Source: Plebeiibacterium sediminum
GTDB taxonomy: Bacteria; Bacteroidota; Bacteroidia; Bacteroidales; Marinilabiliaceae
Reading direction: 5' to 3'
DNA length: 64,000 bases
Assembly (NCBI RefSeq): GCF_026013605.1
Contig: NZ_JAPDPJ010000006.1
Location: forward strand, 86,869-150,868
In this document: positions 28,559 through 37,403 of the stretch, piece after piece
How positions within the stretch are numbered: position 1 is the stretch's first letter
Layout: every line of letters begins with the position of its first letter
Made by a program: the position numbers and the translations under genes
Notes under the pieces: generated by a model
The model's input: only the letters and a program-made list of their open reading frames with translations
What the model was told of the DNA's origin: nothing
The model's database searches: none

Positions 28559-28590
28559 TATGTTTGCATTGTCAACCTATCATAGTTGAC
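28559..28590 (+). promoter_or_regulatory. -7 element and start-site inverted repeat, copy 1
   Basis: TATGTTTG (28559-28566) is an exact -7 element. Right after it, GTCAAC (28571-28576) and GTTGAC (28585-28590) form an inverted repeat that would lie at about +1 to +18 of the mRNA. It could be an operator or a 5' hairpin protecting the transcript. A CA-rich, unpaired leader leads to the ATG. Confidence 0.6.
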
Positions 28591-28619
28591 CAATACAAAC
28601 AACAAAAACAACTTTTATT

Positions 28620-29249
28620 ATGAAGACACTTAATTTTTTTAAAGGCATCACATTGGGAGTAATGTTTGCTTTAGGAGTAACTGCTTTTGCAGGAGAAGGT
28701 GATGGAAAAACTGTTAGCACAGCTGTATCAATTTTTCCTTATTTAGATACTGACTACTCAGTTTTATCATTAAACAATTCAAGTGAAAAAAGTGCTGTAT
28801 TAACAATACAAGGTACTGACGGAGAAGTTTTCCACAGAGAAGTAATTAGCAAAGCCGGTTTCACTCAAAAAGTATTGGATTTTTCTTATTTAGCTGACGG
28901 ATCTTATTCAGTTAACTTAAAAGCAAAAGGTACTGAGTATTTTTCAAAACCATTTATGGTTAAAAACCACAAAGTAGTTGTAGATTCAGACATTACAGAA
29001 GTGGCATCTAACGCAAACACTTCATTTGCTAACGTTGTTGACAACACATTAACTGTAAGCTACATTCCATTTGGAAAAAAATCTGTTGACGTAACTATTA
29101 GCTCTGATTCTGAAGAAATATTTACTGAAACCTATACTGCAGATAAAACATTCTCTAAGAAGTTTGATATCTCAGCACTACCAAAAGGTAACTATCAAGT
29201 ATCTATTAATTCTGCGGACAAAAATTACAGTTATGCTTTCAGTAAATAA
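28620..29249 (+). CDS. secreted two-domain Ig-like protein, copy 1
   Basis: A 209-residue exported protein: a signal peptide (GVMFALGVTAFA followed by GEGDGK), then two beta-rich repeats of about 80 residues (about 35-115 and 130-205). Both repeats end with a similar pattern, hydrophobic-DFSYLADGSYSVNL in the first and FDISALPKGNYQVSI in the second, which is the terminal strand pair of small Ig/fibronectin-like folds also seen in Bacteroidota secreted DUF3244-type proteins. No lipobox and no cysteine is present, so it would be a soluble periplasmic or extracellular protein. About 85% of residues are the same in copy 2. Function unknown. The strong -7 element, hairpin leader and terminator point to a well-expressed single gene. 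Confidence 0.8.
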   Translation: MKTLNFFKGITLGVMFALGVTAFAGEGDGKTVSTAVSIFPYLDTDYSVLSLNNSSEKSAVLTIQGTDGEVFHREVISKAGFTQKVLDFSYLADGSYSVNLKAKGTEYFSKPFMVKNHKVVVDSDITEVASNANTSFANVVDNTLTVSYIPFGKKSVDVTISSDSEEIFTETYTADKTFSKKFDISALPKGNYQVSINSADKNYSYAFSK

Positions 29250-29562
29250 TGAAAACGAAGACAATGGGGAACAGATAAACAATCCTGTTCTTAGATTTTA
29301 TAGATGTGTATCTCAATAAACATAGAGATACACATTTTTTTTTGCTTTACATCGAACTAGCTATCTATTATCCAAACAATAAACACGACTTCCTTTGTTT
29401 TATTCTTGTAATTAAATACCTAAACCATAGTTTTAAACAAATACCCTCATTCAACAAGCTCATAAAATAATTACTAACCTAAATCACAAAATACTAACCT
29501 CAAAAATCAGCACCATTAAAATAAAACCAATTTTTAATCTGCTAATATCGTAAAAACACATA
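29250..29562. other. gene-free spacer between the two duplicated units
   Basis: After the terminator of copy 1 there is very AT-rich DNA without coding frame until the array of copy 2. Directly after the stop an overlapping 9-codon frame (29249-29278, ATAATG) is kept in both copies. Confidence 0.5.
29305..29343 (+). terminator. intrinsic terminator, copy 1
   Basis: TGTGTATCTC (29305-29314) pairs with GAGATACACA (29325-29334), followed by nine or more T. Confidence 0.9.
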
Positions 29563-29679
29563 TTAACACTGCCCATATTTTTAAAATACATTTTTAACAA
29601 ACTCCTATTTTATATACACATTTTTGTTAAAAATAAGTCCGTTTGTTAACTCCTCCTTCTAATGTTAACTTATTGTTAA
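29563..29679 (+). promoter_or_regulatory. six-site TGTTAA/TTAACA array, copy 2
   Basis: TTAACA at 29563 and 29594, TGTTAA at 29625, 29644, 29663 and 29674, with the same spacing of 31, 31, 19, 19 and 11 bp as copy 1, although the bases between the sites differ. The words are conserved better than their surroundings. Confidence 0.6.
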
Positions 29680-29791
29680 CTTTATATTTCCTATATGTTA
29701 GTAATTGACCTCATTTTCAAAAACACTTAATTAAATTTAAAACAACACCTCTACACCCCCCTATTTTAATGCCTCCTATCAAGATTATACA

Positions 29792-29823
29792 TATGTTTGT
29801 ACTGTCAACCTACCAAAGTTGAC
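29792..29823 (+). promoter_or_regulatory. -7 element and start-site inverted repeat, copy 2
   Basis: TATGTTTG (29792-29799) and GTCAAC (29804-29809) / GTTGAC (29818-29823). The loop between the arms has changed (CTACCAAA against CTATCATA in copy 1) while the arms have not, which supports a function of the pairing or the palindrome. Confidence 0.6.
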
Positions 29824-29852
29824 CAACACAAACAACAAAAACAATTTTAATT

Positions 29853-30482
29853 ATGAAGACACGTAAATTTTTTAAAGGCATCGCATTGGGAGTAATGTTT
29901 GCTTTAGGAGTAACTGCTTTTGCAGGAGAGGGAGACGGAAAAACTGCCAGTCCAGCTGTATCAATTTTTCCATATTTAGATACTGACTACTCAGTTTTAT
30001 CTTTAAACAACTTAAGTGAGAAAAGTGCTGTATTAACAATTGAAGGTACTAGCGGAGAAATTTTCCACAGAGAAGTAATTAACAAAGCAGGATTCACTCA
30101 AAAGGTATTAGATTTTTCTTATTTAGCTGACGGAACTTATTCTGTAAACTTAAAATCAAAAGGAACTGAGTATTTTTCAAAGCCATTTATTGTAGAGAAC
30201 CACAAAGTTGTTGTTAATTCAGATCACGCTGCTGTAGCATCAAACGCAAACACTTCATTTGCTAGCGTTGTTAATAACACACTAATTGTAAGCTATATTC
30301 CATTTGGAGTAAAATCTGTTGATGTAACAATTAGCTCTAATACTGAAGAAATATTTACTGAAACTTTTACTGCTGACAAAACATTTTCTAAGAAGTTTGA
30401 TATTTCAGCATTACCAAGAGGTGAGTATCAAGTATCTATTAACTCAGAGGACAAAAACTACAGTTATGCTTTCAGTAAATAA
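29853..30482 (+). CDS. secreted two-domain Ig-like protein, copy 2
   Basis: The 209-residue paralogue of the protein at 28620, the same length without any gap. Signal peptide and the two beta repeats are kept; most substitutions are conservative or lie on presumably exposed positions (for example around residues 120-130, DSDITEVAS against NSDHAAVAS). It has its own array, promoter, start-site repeat and terminator, so the two genes can be controlled separately. Function unknown. A large hybrid kinase gene converges with it, which may or may not be functionally linked. Confidence 0.8.
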   Translation: MKTRKFFKGIALGVMFALGVTAFAGEGDGKTASPAVSIFPYLDTDYSVLSLNNLSEKSAVLTIEGTSGEIFHREVINKAGFTQKVLDFSYLADGTYSVNLKSKGTEYFSKPFIVENHKVVVNSDHAAVASNANTSFASVVNNTLIVSYIPFGVKSVDVTISSNTEEIFTETFTADKTFSKKFDISALPRGEYQVSINSEDKNYSYAFSK

Positions 30483-30537
30483 TGAAAACGAAGACAATGG
30501 GCGACAATTAAATAATCCTATTGTTAGATTCTATAAA

Positions 30538-30576
30538 TGTGTATCTCAATAAAAAAAGAGATACACATTTTTTATT
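30538..30576 (+). terminator. intrinsic terminator, copy 2
   Basis: TGTGTATCTC (30538-30547) pairs with GAGATACACA (30558-30567), followed by a T run that reaches the end of the convergent kinase gene at 30572. Confidence 0.9.
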
Positions 30577-33500
30577 TTGTATTATTTGCTTCAACTAAAA
30601 ACTTATCCATAACCATTAATAACTCATCCTTTTGAGTTGGCTTTGAAATACAAGCATCAAAACCCTGATTCAGAATATCACTGCAATTTCCATTAACAGC
30701 CACTTCTGAATGTGCAATTACAGGAATAGATTTATTCATACCTTTTATTACCTGTACCAACTCCTGTCCTGTTGAATCCGGAAATTTTAAATCCATCAAC
30801 ACTAAATGAATATCTTTTCGATTCATAAGCAACTTACTTGCACCTGCAGCAGTTCTCGCAGAAACTAAAGTCAGACCAGTTTTTTCAATAAATTTTCTCA
30901 TTTGTAAATGCGAACTACTATTCTCATCTACAAGCAATATTAATTTATTGGGCCAGTAATAATTTTTTGGCAAAACCGGATTTGATATGGTTATTGTTTT
31001 ATGTGAGATAACATTTTTTATATCATCAGAATTAACCACTTCTATTGGATGCGTAAAGAAAAATTCTGATCCTTCTCCTTTTTCTGAATTTAAACCAATT
31101 TCTCCACCAAGTGCCTGAATAATCTTTTCACAAATTGACAATCCAACACCTGTACCTCCATAAATCTGGTTATTTGATTCCACCTCTTTCCTAAAAGGCT
31201 GAAATATAATCTTTTGTTTTGCTTCCGATATTCCTATTCCTGTATCTTTAACAAAAAAACGAATTAAATCTCCATCTCTTGTATATCCAAATTCAATAAA
31301 GCCTTTGATAGTAAACTTAATGGCATTACCAATCAAATTAACCAACATTTGCCTTAAACGAATTGGATCCGAAATTAAAATACATTTCTCACTTTTAGGA
31401 ATAGACAGATACAGCTTCACCCTTCCCTTGTGCTCAATTTCAATTTTAGGGGAGAAATCAGCATATAAAGATTTTAAAATTTCGTGTATATCAACCTCCT
31501 CCTTCTCTACCGAAATTTTTCCGCTTTCTATTTTCGCTACATCAATAATATTATTTATCAAACTCATTAAACTATCTGAGTTTTTATGAATAACATCAAC
31601 GTAATCTTCCTTCTCTTCTTCCGAAATTCCACTACCTCTTAACAACGCACTAAAACCAACTATAGCATTTAATGGAGTACGTAATTCATGACTCATATTA
31701 GCCAGGAATGAAGATTTCAATTTATCCGATTCCTCTGCCTTTACTTTAGCCTCCATCAGCTGCTTTTCAAATTTCTTGCGTTCCGTCAAACTTCGTCCAA
31801 TAGCCAACAAGCTGTCAACCTCACCAGCATCATTCAATTCAGGAGTTATAATCCAGTCAAAATATAAATCAAGAGATTCATCACTAAAACCAAGCTCCAT
31901 TGAAGTTTTTTCTTTAAAGTTTATGGCATCATCAATCTTTGATTTCCAGGTAGAACCAACTAATTCATTATAAACATTCAACTCGGTAAGCGATTTACCG
32001 ATAACCTCTTTATCCTTTAAAAAAGAAAAATGACTAATTAGTGCTTCATTATAAAACAATATTTTTCGCTCTCTATTCAATCGTAAAATAATATCAGGAG
32101 AATTATGAGCCAATCGTTTAAATTCTTTTTCACTAGCTACTAATATTGGATCCTGACTTTGTGCAAATGAAATTTCATGAACGGTTATATAATAATGCTC
32201 CTTATGATCGATCAAAATCTTATTAACACACAAATCAACATTTATTTTCTTTCCATCTTTATCTTTCAAACAAGAACATACTCTGTAAAGATTCCCAGAG
32301 TAAAGTACAGCATGCATTTCATTGAAAAATGTAGTTGAATCTTGCGACAACAACAATTCCAGATTTAAATGATTTGCTTCAACTAAATCGTAGTGAAGTA
32401 ATTCGCGGGCTGATTTATTTATGAATTTTACATTTGCATTGATATCTGTAATTATTACACCATCAATGGATGTTTCTAATATTTTTTCGTAGCGATCTTT
32501 AAGTTCACTATATTTTTGATCAATATTAAATTGGGAAGTAACATCTGAAATAAAAAGTAAATGGCCATTGTCTTTATTTGAATAATCAAGACTTCCTAAT
32601 ACCGATAATACTTTTGTATACAAACCTACTTTTATTTCAAACACTTTATTAGCGACGGAATTCTCTCTTTTAATCTGCTCCAACAAATGTTGCGTATCTG
32701 AATTATTAAGCAACTCCTGTAAAGGTTTATTTAAGATCTCTTCCGAACCTAATTCAAATATCTCACAAACCTTATCATTGATCAGTTTTACGGTTCCATC
32801 TATTAACTTAACAATCCCAACCGGAGCATTTTTCAACACTCCTTCCAGAAACGACTCTTTAATTGTCAAAGCTCTGTTTGCCTCCAGCAAATATAAGCAT
32901 CGGGTATTGAGTTCACTTTCCTGATACAGATCACAAAACAAACTTGATACTAAATGGGCTATGGAATTTATAAATGGTGTATACCTGAAAATATCAATTA
33001 CTGTGTCGTCCTTAAATTCTGTAACAAGCCATCCTTGAGCTTCTGTATTACAAACAATAGCATTTACCGACACATTACAATTACTGGCTCCATCAATATT
33101 TTCTTTTGCAAGATTTTGTGCAGTAAAAATAAATGCTTCTTCTATTTTTTTATTTCCAATAAGCTTTTCCACATCCAAGCCTATCAATCCATTTTCCTCA
33201 GCTTCGGGATTATTACTCCAGTAAAACTCATGATGATTTGAAAAACTTGCTTTGGGAACAAAATAAACTTTGCTTAAATGCAATCCTTTGCCAATTAAAT
33301 CAAATATCTTATATATTGATTTTTTTGTTTGTTTATCCCTGCTGATTAAACGAGTAGCATTATGTAAAAGATTTCTGTAATAAAGATCCCTCTCTTCATT
33401 TTTTTTGTACCAATAACTATTTAAATAAGAAAGTACTATTTTAAAATTTAATATTTGCTCCTGTATTTCAAAATCATACCACTCTCTATTAAAAGAGCAT

Positions 33501-34012
33501 GTTTCAAAAACAACAAAGCCATTTTGAATTTCAGCACTACTATAAGAAAGTATCAAAAGGGATTGAACCTGAAAAATCTCAAATTTAAGCGCTAAAGATT
33601 TTTCCAAATCCTGATTTAAAAAACAAGTAGTAAAGGCGTTTTCGTGAGTTGGATTAATTAATGGATTTTCATTATCCTGAATGATAAGGTCTGATGGATA
33701 ATATTCCTGATAGCGATCATTACACCATTGATATTTGGCTAAATATCCGTTTAAACTATCATCATGATCATAGATTGAAACCCGGTCAATATCAACACTC
33801 CGCCCAATTTCTTTTAAAACAGCTATCACAAGATCCTCGTATACTAACTGTTTTTGTATTAACCCTTCTAATTTTAATTCAAGCCAATGATCTATACTTC
33901 CCTTAATATCTTTATGAGGCGCAGACACTTTATTAAGCAACCCTTTTAGGTGCTTAACTTCTGCCTCTAATGCATGAAGCCTGGACGAATTTTCCAAACT
34001 CTCTCTATTCAT
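30572..34012 (-). CDS. soluble multi-sensor hybrid histidine kinase (GAF/PAS/HisKA/receiver)
   Basis: A 1146-residue cytoplasmic hybrid kinase without signal peptide or membrane helix. From the N-terminus: a short coiled coil, two GAF-like regions (about 55-205 and 215-370), three PAS domains (about 385-495, 505-615 and 630-750; the PAS-like FLEGVLKNAPVGIVKL, ILETSIDGVIITD and LAHNSPDIILRLNRE mark their starts), HisKA with SHELRTPLN (His 775), the ATPase domain with DTGIGIS and YGGTGVGLSI, and a receiver with LVLMDLKFPDSTG (Asp 1074) and Lys in CISKPT. The first acidic patch of the receiver is LLVDENSS, with a single Asp instead of the usual pair before the phosphorylation site, followed by Glu. 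It has no DNA-binding output. It converges with copy 2 of the duplicated secreted protein. Confidence 0.88.
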   Translation of the reverse strand: MNRESLENSSRLHALEAEVKHLKGLLNKVSAPHKDIKGSIDHWLELKLEGLIQKQLVYEDLVIAVLKEIGRSVDIDRVSIYDHDDSLNGYLAKYQWCNDRYQEYYPSDLIIQDNENPLINPTHENAFTTCFLNQDLEKSLALKFEIFQVQSLLILSYSSAEIQNGFVVFETCSFNREWYDFEIQEQILNFKIVLSYLNSYWYKKNEERDLYYRNLLHNATRLISRDKQTKKSIYKIFDLIGKGLHLSKVYFVPKASFSNHHEFYWSNNPEAEENGLIGLDVEKLIGNKKIEEAFIFTAQNLAKENIDGASNCNVSVNAIVCNTEAQGWLVTEFKDDTVIDIFRYTPFINSIAHLVSSLFCDLYQESELNTRCLYLLEANRALTIKESFLEGVLKNAPVGIVKLIDGTVKLINDKVCEIFELGSEEILNKPLQELLNNSDTQHLLEQIKRENSVANKVFEIKVGLYTKVLSVLGSLDYSNKDNGHLLFISDVTSQFNIDQKYSELKDRYEKILETSIDGVIITDINANVKFINKSARELLHYDLVEANHLNLELLLSQDSTTFFNEMHAVLYSGNLYRVCSCLKDKDGKKINVDLCVNKILIDHKEHYYITVHEISFAQSQDPILVASEKEFKRLAHNSPDIILRLNRERKILFYNEALISHFSFLKDKEVIGKSLTELNVYNELVGSTWKSKIDDAINFKEKTSMELGFSDESLDLYFDWIITPELNDAGEVDSLLAIGRSLTERKKFEKQLMEAKVKAEESDKLKSSFLANMSHELRTPLNAIVGFSALLRGSGISEEEKEDYVDVIHKNSDSLMSLINNIIDVAKIESGKISVEKEEVDIHEILKSLYADFSPKIEIEHKGRVKLYLSIPKSEKCILISDPIRLRQMLVNLIGNAIKFTIKGFIEFGYTRDGDLIRFFVKDTGIGISEAKQKIIFQPFRKEVESNNQIYGGTGVGLSICEKIIQALGGEIGLNSEKGEGSEFFFTHPIEVVNSDDIKNVISHKTITISNPVLPKNYYWPNKLILLVDENSSSHLQMRKFIEKTGLTLVSARTAAGASKLLMNRKDIHLVLMDLKFPDSTGQELVQVIKGMNKSIPVIAHSEVAVNGNCSDILNQGFDACISKPTQKDELLMVMDKFLVEANNTK

Positions 34013-34183
34013 TTATCAATCCCGGTTTAAACTATTTCGTTCTACGTCCCCAAACTGTTGTATTGAAACTTGTCAGTTTTATTCAAAAATACAAATATTC
34101 AGCATCTTATATACTTAAATACTTTTTTAATTATCAACACTAAATAAACACCTTTTTATTATTTTTGGAAAACAAACAGATAA

Positions 34184-37100
34184 CTACCATTCCAGCTTAC
34201 GCGGCGACTTTTGAGAATGATACCAGGCATTAAAAACCACAACCAAAATAGTGATTACCAAATAATATACAAAAGAAGGAATTGGAACCGGATCTCCTTT
34301 GGCATATGAATGCATACCAGCTAAATAATAATTAACGCCTAGATACGTCATTAAAATAGAGAAAAATCCTAGCAGCGATGCTATATTAAAAGTGACCACA
34401 TCTTTTAAATATGGAATAAACCTTAAATGCAGAATAACTGCATAAACAATAATCGTTACCAAGGACCATGTTTCTTTAGGGTCCCATCCCCAATATCTTC
34501 CCCAGGATTCATTAGCCCAAACTCCGCCTAAAAAAGAACCTATTGTCATTAAATACAAACCAACTGTTAAACCCATTTCAATAATAGCACTTAGTTCAAC
34601 TATTGTTAAATCCAGATTCTTATCTCCTGATTTTCGCAAACCGATTAAAATAAGATTGAAGAAGGCTAAAAATGCACCTAAACCAAGAAAACCATAACTA
34701 GCGACAATAACAGCAACATGAATTGTAAGCCAATATGATTTTAAAACAGGAACTAAGGGTGTGATTTCCGGATTCATCCAGGTTAAATGCGAAACCAAAA
34801 GAACAATTCCTGAAAATATAGCAGCAACAGACAAAACAATTGGTGATTTTTTTGCAAAAATTAGTCCGGCCAACAACATAGACCAAGCTATATACAACAT
34901 GGATTCATAGCTATTACTCCAAGGTGCATGTCCTGAAATATACCATCTCATAGCCAGACCAACTGTACATACTAAAAATCCAACAGCAGTTAAAATTAAT
35001 CCTGACTTATTAACAATTCCAGAGGATTTATGTGGCAAGAACAAATAAACAAACTGAAATAACAAAAGAATTACTCCTATTATAAATAGCACTGGTGCTA
35101 TCATTAAAAATATATTGCTTTTATTATATAAAATTTCAAGTTTCTTTACTGTTTCTCCTGGCAAAACATCAGCTCCATAGCGCTGTTGATATTTCTTAAT
35201 GGCACCAATGTACTTCGAAGTCTCTGTATGATCTCCATTCTTTAAAGTATTTAAATATTCACCAACAATACTTCGAACAAAAAGCCCTTCTTCATCTGAT
35301 AATAATTCACTCTTTCCACCAGGCATTACCCATTCTGAATTCTTATCATTAGGGAGAGGAAACAAATGTAAAAACTTACCGGTTTTGGCCATATAATAAA
35401 CATTAACCTGCTCATCAATCTTAATCAAATCATTTTGCTCTTTCGTTCTGTCTGAAGGCCTTGTTCTGTAGGCAATATCCACCTCCTTACCCAACTTATA
35501 AGTTTCTTTATCAGTAAAAAAGTCATTAAACGCAGCTTTTTTTTCAGTATTGCCAACAGCTTGTTTTATACTTTCCGTTTTAATTGTTATCATCGGAATA
35601 TTATCCCACAATTCAGGATATACCAAAATATTAAGCACAACCCAATCTGCCGAATACCCCTTAAATGTATTATGCTTTACCAGTTTTCTAAGAATCTCTC
35701 CATTCATCGAGTTCATCGGCTTAATTCTACCACCATGATCCTGTACCCATAATTGGCCAAATTCTTCTGCTTGCTGCTGAGATATTTTTGAAACATCATT
35801 AATATCCTGACCGAACATTAATGTTCCGGTAAAAAATAACCCTATTAGTATTAAACTCTTTTTCTGTAATTGAATATCCTTAATTTTTCTGGTCAAAAAT
35901 CGAAACCTGCTTTTTGATGCCACCAAGGATAACAACATAAAAATCGCCATTAATAAATATCCTGTATAGGTAATTGTTGTTCCCCAGTAATCTTTATTTA
36001 CAGATAAAAAGGTTCCCTTTTCATCTTTATCATAGTAGGATTGGTAAAAACGATAACCTTTATAACTCAAGATATTATTCATAAATATTCTAAAATCTGC
36101 CTTTTTGCTTTCTTTTTCATCTAACAATGTCACTTCACTTGCAAATGAAGAAGGACTTTCTGAACCCGGATAGCGATCCAGCTGAAATTCATTAAGATGT
36201 AATTTAAACGGTATTTTTAAAACCTTTGCGCCATATGATACTGTAATTTTCAAATCTCCCACTTTAATATCTTTTGTTTCTCCCAAAGCGCCCTGATTTC
36301 CACTAACAAACAACTTCTCTGTCTTTCCATCCACATCTACCTCCAAAACTACAGTTTCCATAAAATCACCTTGCGCTCCCATCTGAGCTCTTACAGGCAT
36401 AAGTTCGGCATGTTCAAGATACTTAGTTTGAACAATCAGTATATCATTAGTTGTATACAACACCCTATCTTTAAAAACTTGTGGAGCAGTTAAATCTAAC
36501 TCTTCTTTTTTATTAGCTGCCATATTAGTAATAGACACATCATGTTTGGAAGTAAACATTAATTGTCCGTTTTTCTGATAAAAACAGAAATCAGCCACAG
36601 AATCTTCACCAAAGGATATAAGGTAATCACCCACTTTCACTTTTTCACCCAAAAACAAACCAACATTCTGACGTCCATATTGCTTTTCAGAAATTACTAA
36701 TGTAACGTAAGGGTTACCAAACTCACTTTCCTGTGGGATAAAACTTGTTTGTTCAATATAGTCCACACTCTTTATACTTATGTTTTTCCCTGACAAATCA
36801 GTCTTTAAAGAAAAATAACCTTTGCTTTTTTCCGACATAAAAACTTCCTTCTCAAAGAAAACACTTTCTCCCGCCATCTCAATTTTACCGGAAATATATG
36901 TTTGGGCAGATAAGAATTCATCTGTTGACTGCCCCTCCCTAATATGCATAATCCCCTCATATCCAACATATCGGGTAATTGCGGCTCCAATTACTATAAT
37001 TAAAAAAGATAAATGAAAAATAAGAATAGCCAATTTACCCTTGGCGTACATATATGGTTTTAAGACATTTAAAAGCAAATTTACACCTAAAAAAACAAAC

Positions 37101-37258
37101 AAAAACTCAAACCACCACGTATTGTAAATCAATGCTTTGGCTGCATTTGTTCCAAAATCATTTTCTACAAATGTGGCCAATCCCATTGACACAGCTAAAA
37201 TGATTAGTAATGAAATAAAAAGATATGGAGCTGATAAGTATTTTAAAATTTTCTTCAT
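34184..37258 (-). CDS. ccsBA: cytochrome c biogenesis protein, ResB-CcsA fusion
   Basis: A 1024-residue fused system II cytochrome c synthetase. The N-terminal ResB/CcsB part (about 1-450) has three membrane helices near the start, a large periplasmic domain and a helix at about 425; a second periplasmic region follows (about 480-700), starting with FGQDINDVSKIS; the CcsA part (about 715-1024) has a string of helices with the haem-handling WWD-type stretch WGWDPKETW near residue 920 and external His residues (HLTWMNPE, HSYAKGD). It moves haem across the inner membrane and attaches it to the CxxCH sites of apocytochromes. Fusion of both parts is usual in Bacteroidota. No cytochrome gene is next to it. 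Confidence 0.95.
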   Translation of the reverse strand: MKKILKYLSAPYLFISLLIILAVSMGLATFVENDFGTNAAKALIYNTWWFEFLFVFLGVNLLLNVLKPYMYAKGKLAILIFHLSFLIIVIGAAITRYVGYEGIMHIREGQSTDEFLSAQTYISGKIEMAGESVFFEKEVFMSEKSKGYFSLKTDLSGKNISIKSVDYIEQTSFIPQESEFGNPYVTLVISEKQYGRQNVGLFLGEKVKVGDYLISFGEDSVADFCFYQKNGQLMFTSKHDVSITNMAANKKEELDLTAPQVFKDRVLYTTNDILIVQTKYLEHAELMPVRAQMGAQGDFMETVVLEVDVDGKTEKLFVSGNQGALGETKDIKVGDLKITVSYGAKVLKIPFKLHLNEFQLDRYPGSESPSSFASEVTLLDEKESKKADFRIFMNNILSYKGYRFYQSYYDKDEKGTFLSVNKDYWGTTITYTGYLLMAIFMLLSLVASKSRFRFLTRKIKDIQLQKKSLILIGLFFTGTLMFGQDINDVSKISQQQAEEFGQLWVQDHGGRIKPMNSMNGEILRKLVKHNTFKGYSADWVVLNILVYPELWDNIPMITIKTESIKQAVGNTEKKAAFNDFFTDKETYKLGKEVDIAYRTRPSDRTKEQNDLIKIDEQVNVYYMAKTGKFLHLFPLPNDKNSEWVMPGGKSELLSDEEGLFVRSIVGEYLNTLKNGDHTETSKYIGAIKKYQQRYGADVLPGETVKKLEILYNKSNIFLMIAPVLFIIGVILLLFQFVYLFLPHKSSGIVNKSGLILTAVGFLVCTVGLAMRWYISGHAPWSNSYESMLYIAWSMLLAGLIFAKKSPIVLSVAAIFSGIVLLVSHLTWMNPEITPLVPVLKSYWLTIHVAVIVASYGFLGLGAFLAFFNLILIGLRKSGDKNLDLTIVELSAIIEMGLTVGLYLMTIGSFLGGVWANESWGRYWGWDPKETWSLVTIIVYAVILHLRFIPYLKDVVTFNIASLLGFFSILMTYLGVNYYLAGMHSYAKGDPVPIPSFVYYLVITILVVVFNAWYHSQKSPRKLEW

Positions 37259-37403
37259 GTATATAATTTTAGATACCTTTGCGGCCTTTAACGACTAATG
37301 TAACATTATTTAACAGGAAAATAAGACTTTGTTCAAATAAGTAATATTTTACCTTTTAAAAAAACAGATTTTATTTTAAACAAGAAACTATCAATCATTA
37401 AAA

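Larger units (their letters stand above)
28321..30576 (+). repeat. tandem duplication, two units with a 1233-bp period
   Basis: Promoter region, gene and terminator occur twice, and every landmark is offset by exactly 1233 bp: TTAACA/TGTTAA sites, the GTCAAC...GTTGAC repeat, start codons (28620, 29853), stop codons and terminator stems. The coding parts and promoters have diverged by substitutions but hardly by indels, which indicates selection on both copies rather than decay. Confidence 0.9.

Noticed and set aside
30572..34012. Large hybrid kinase as a second HTCS of a glycan locus
   Set aside because: It has no periplasmic propeller, no membrane helix and no AraC-type domain, and no susC/susD genes are next to it.
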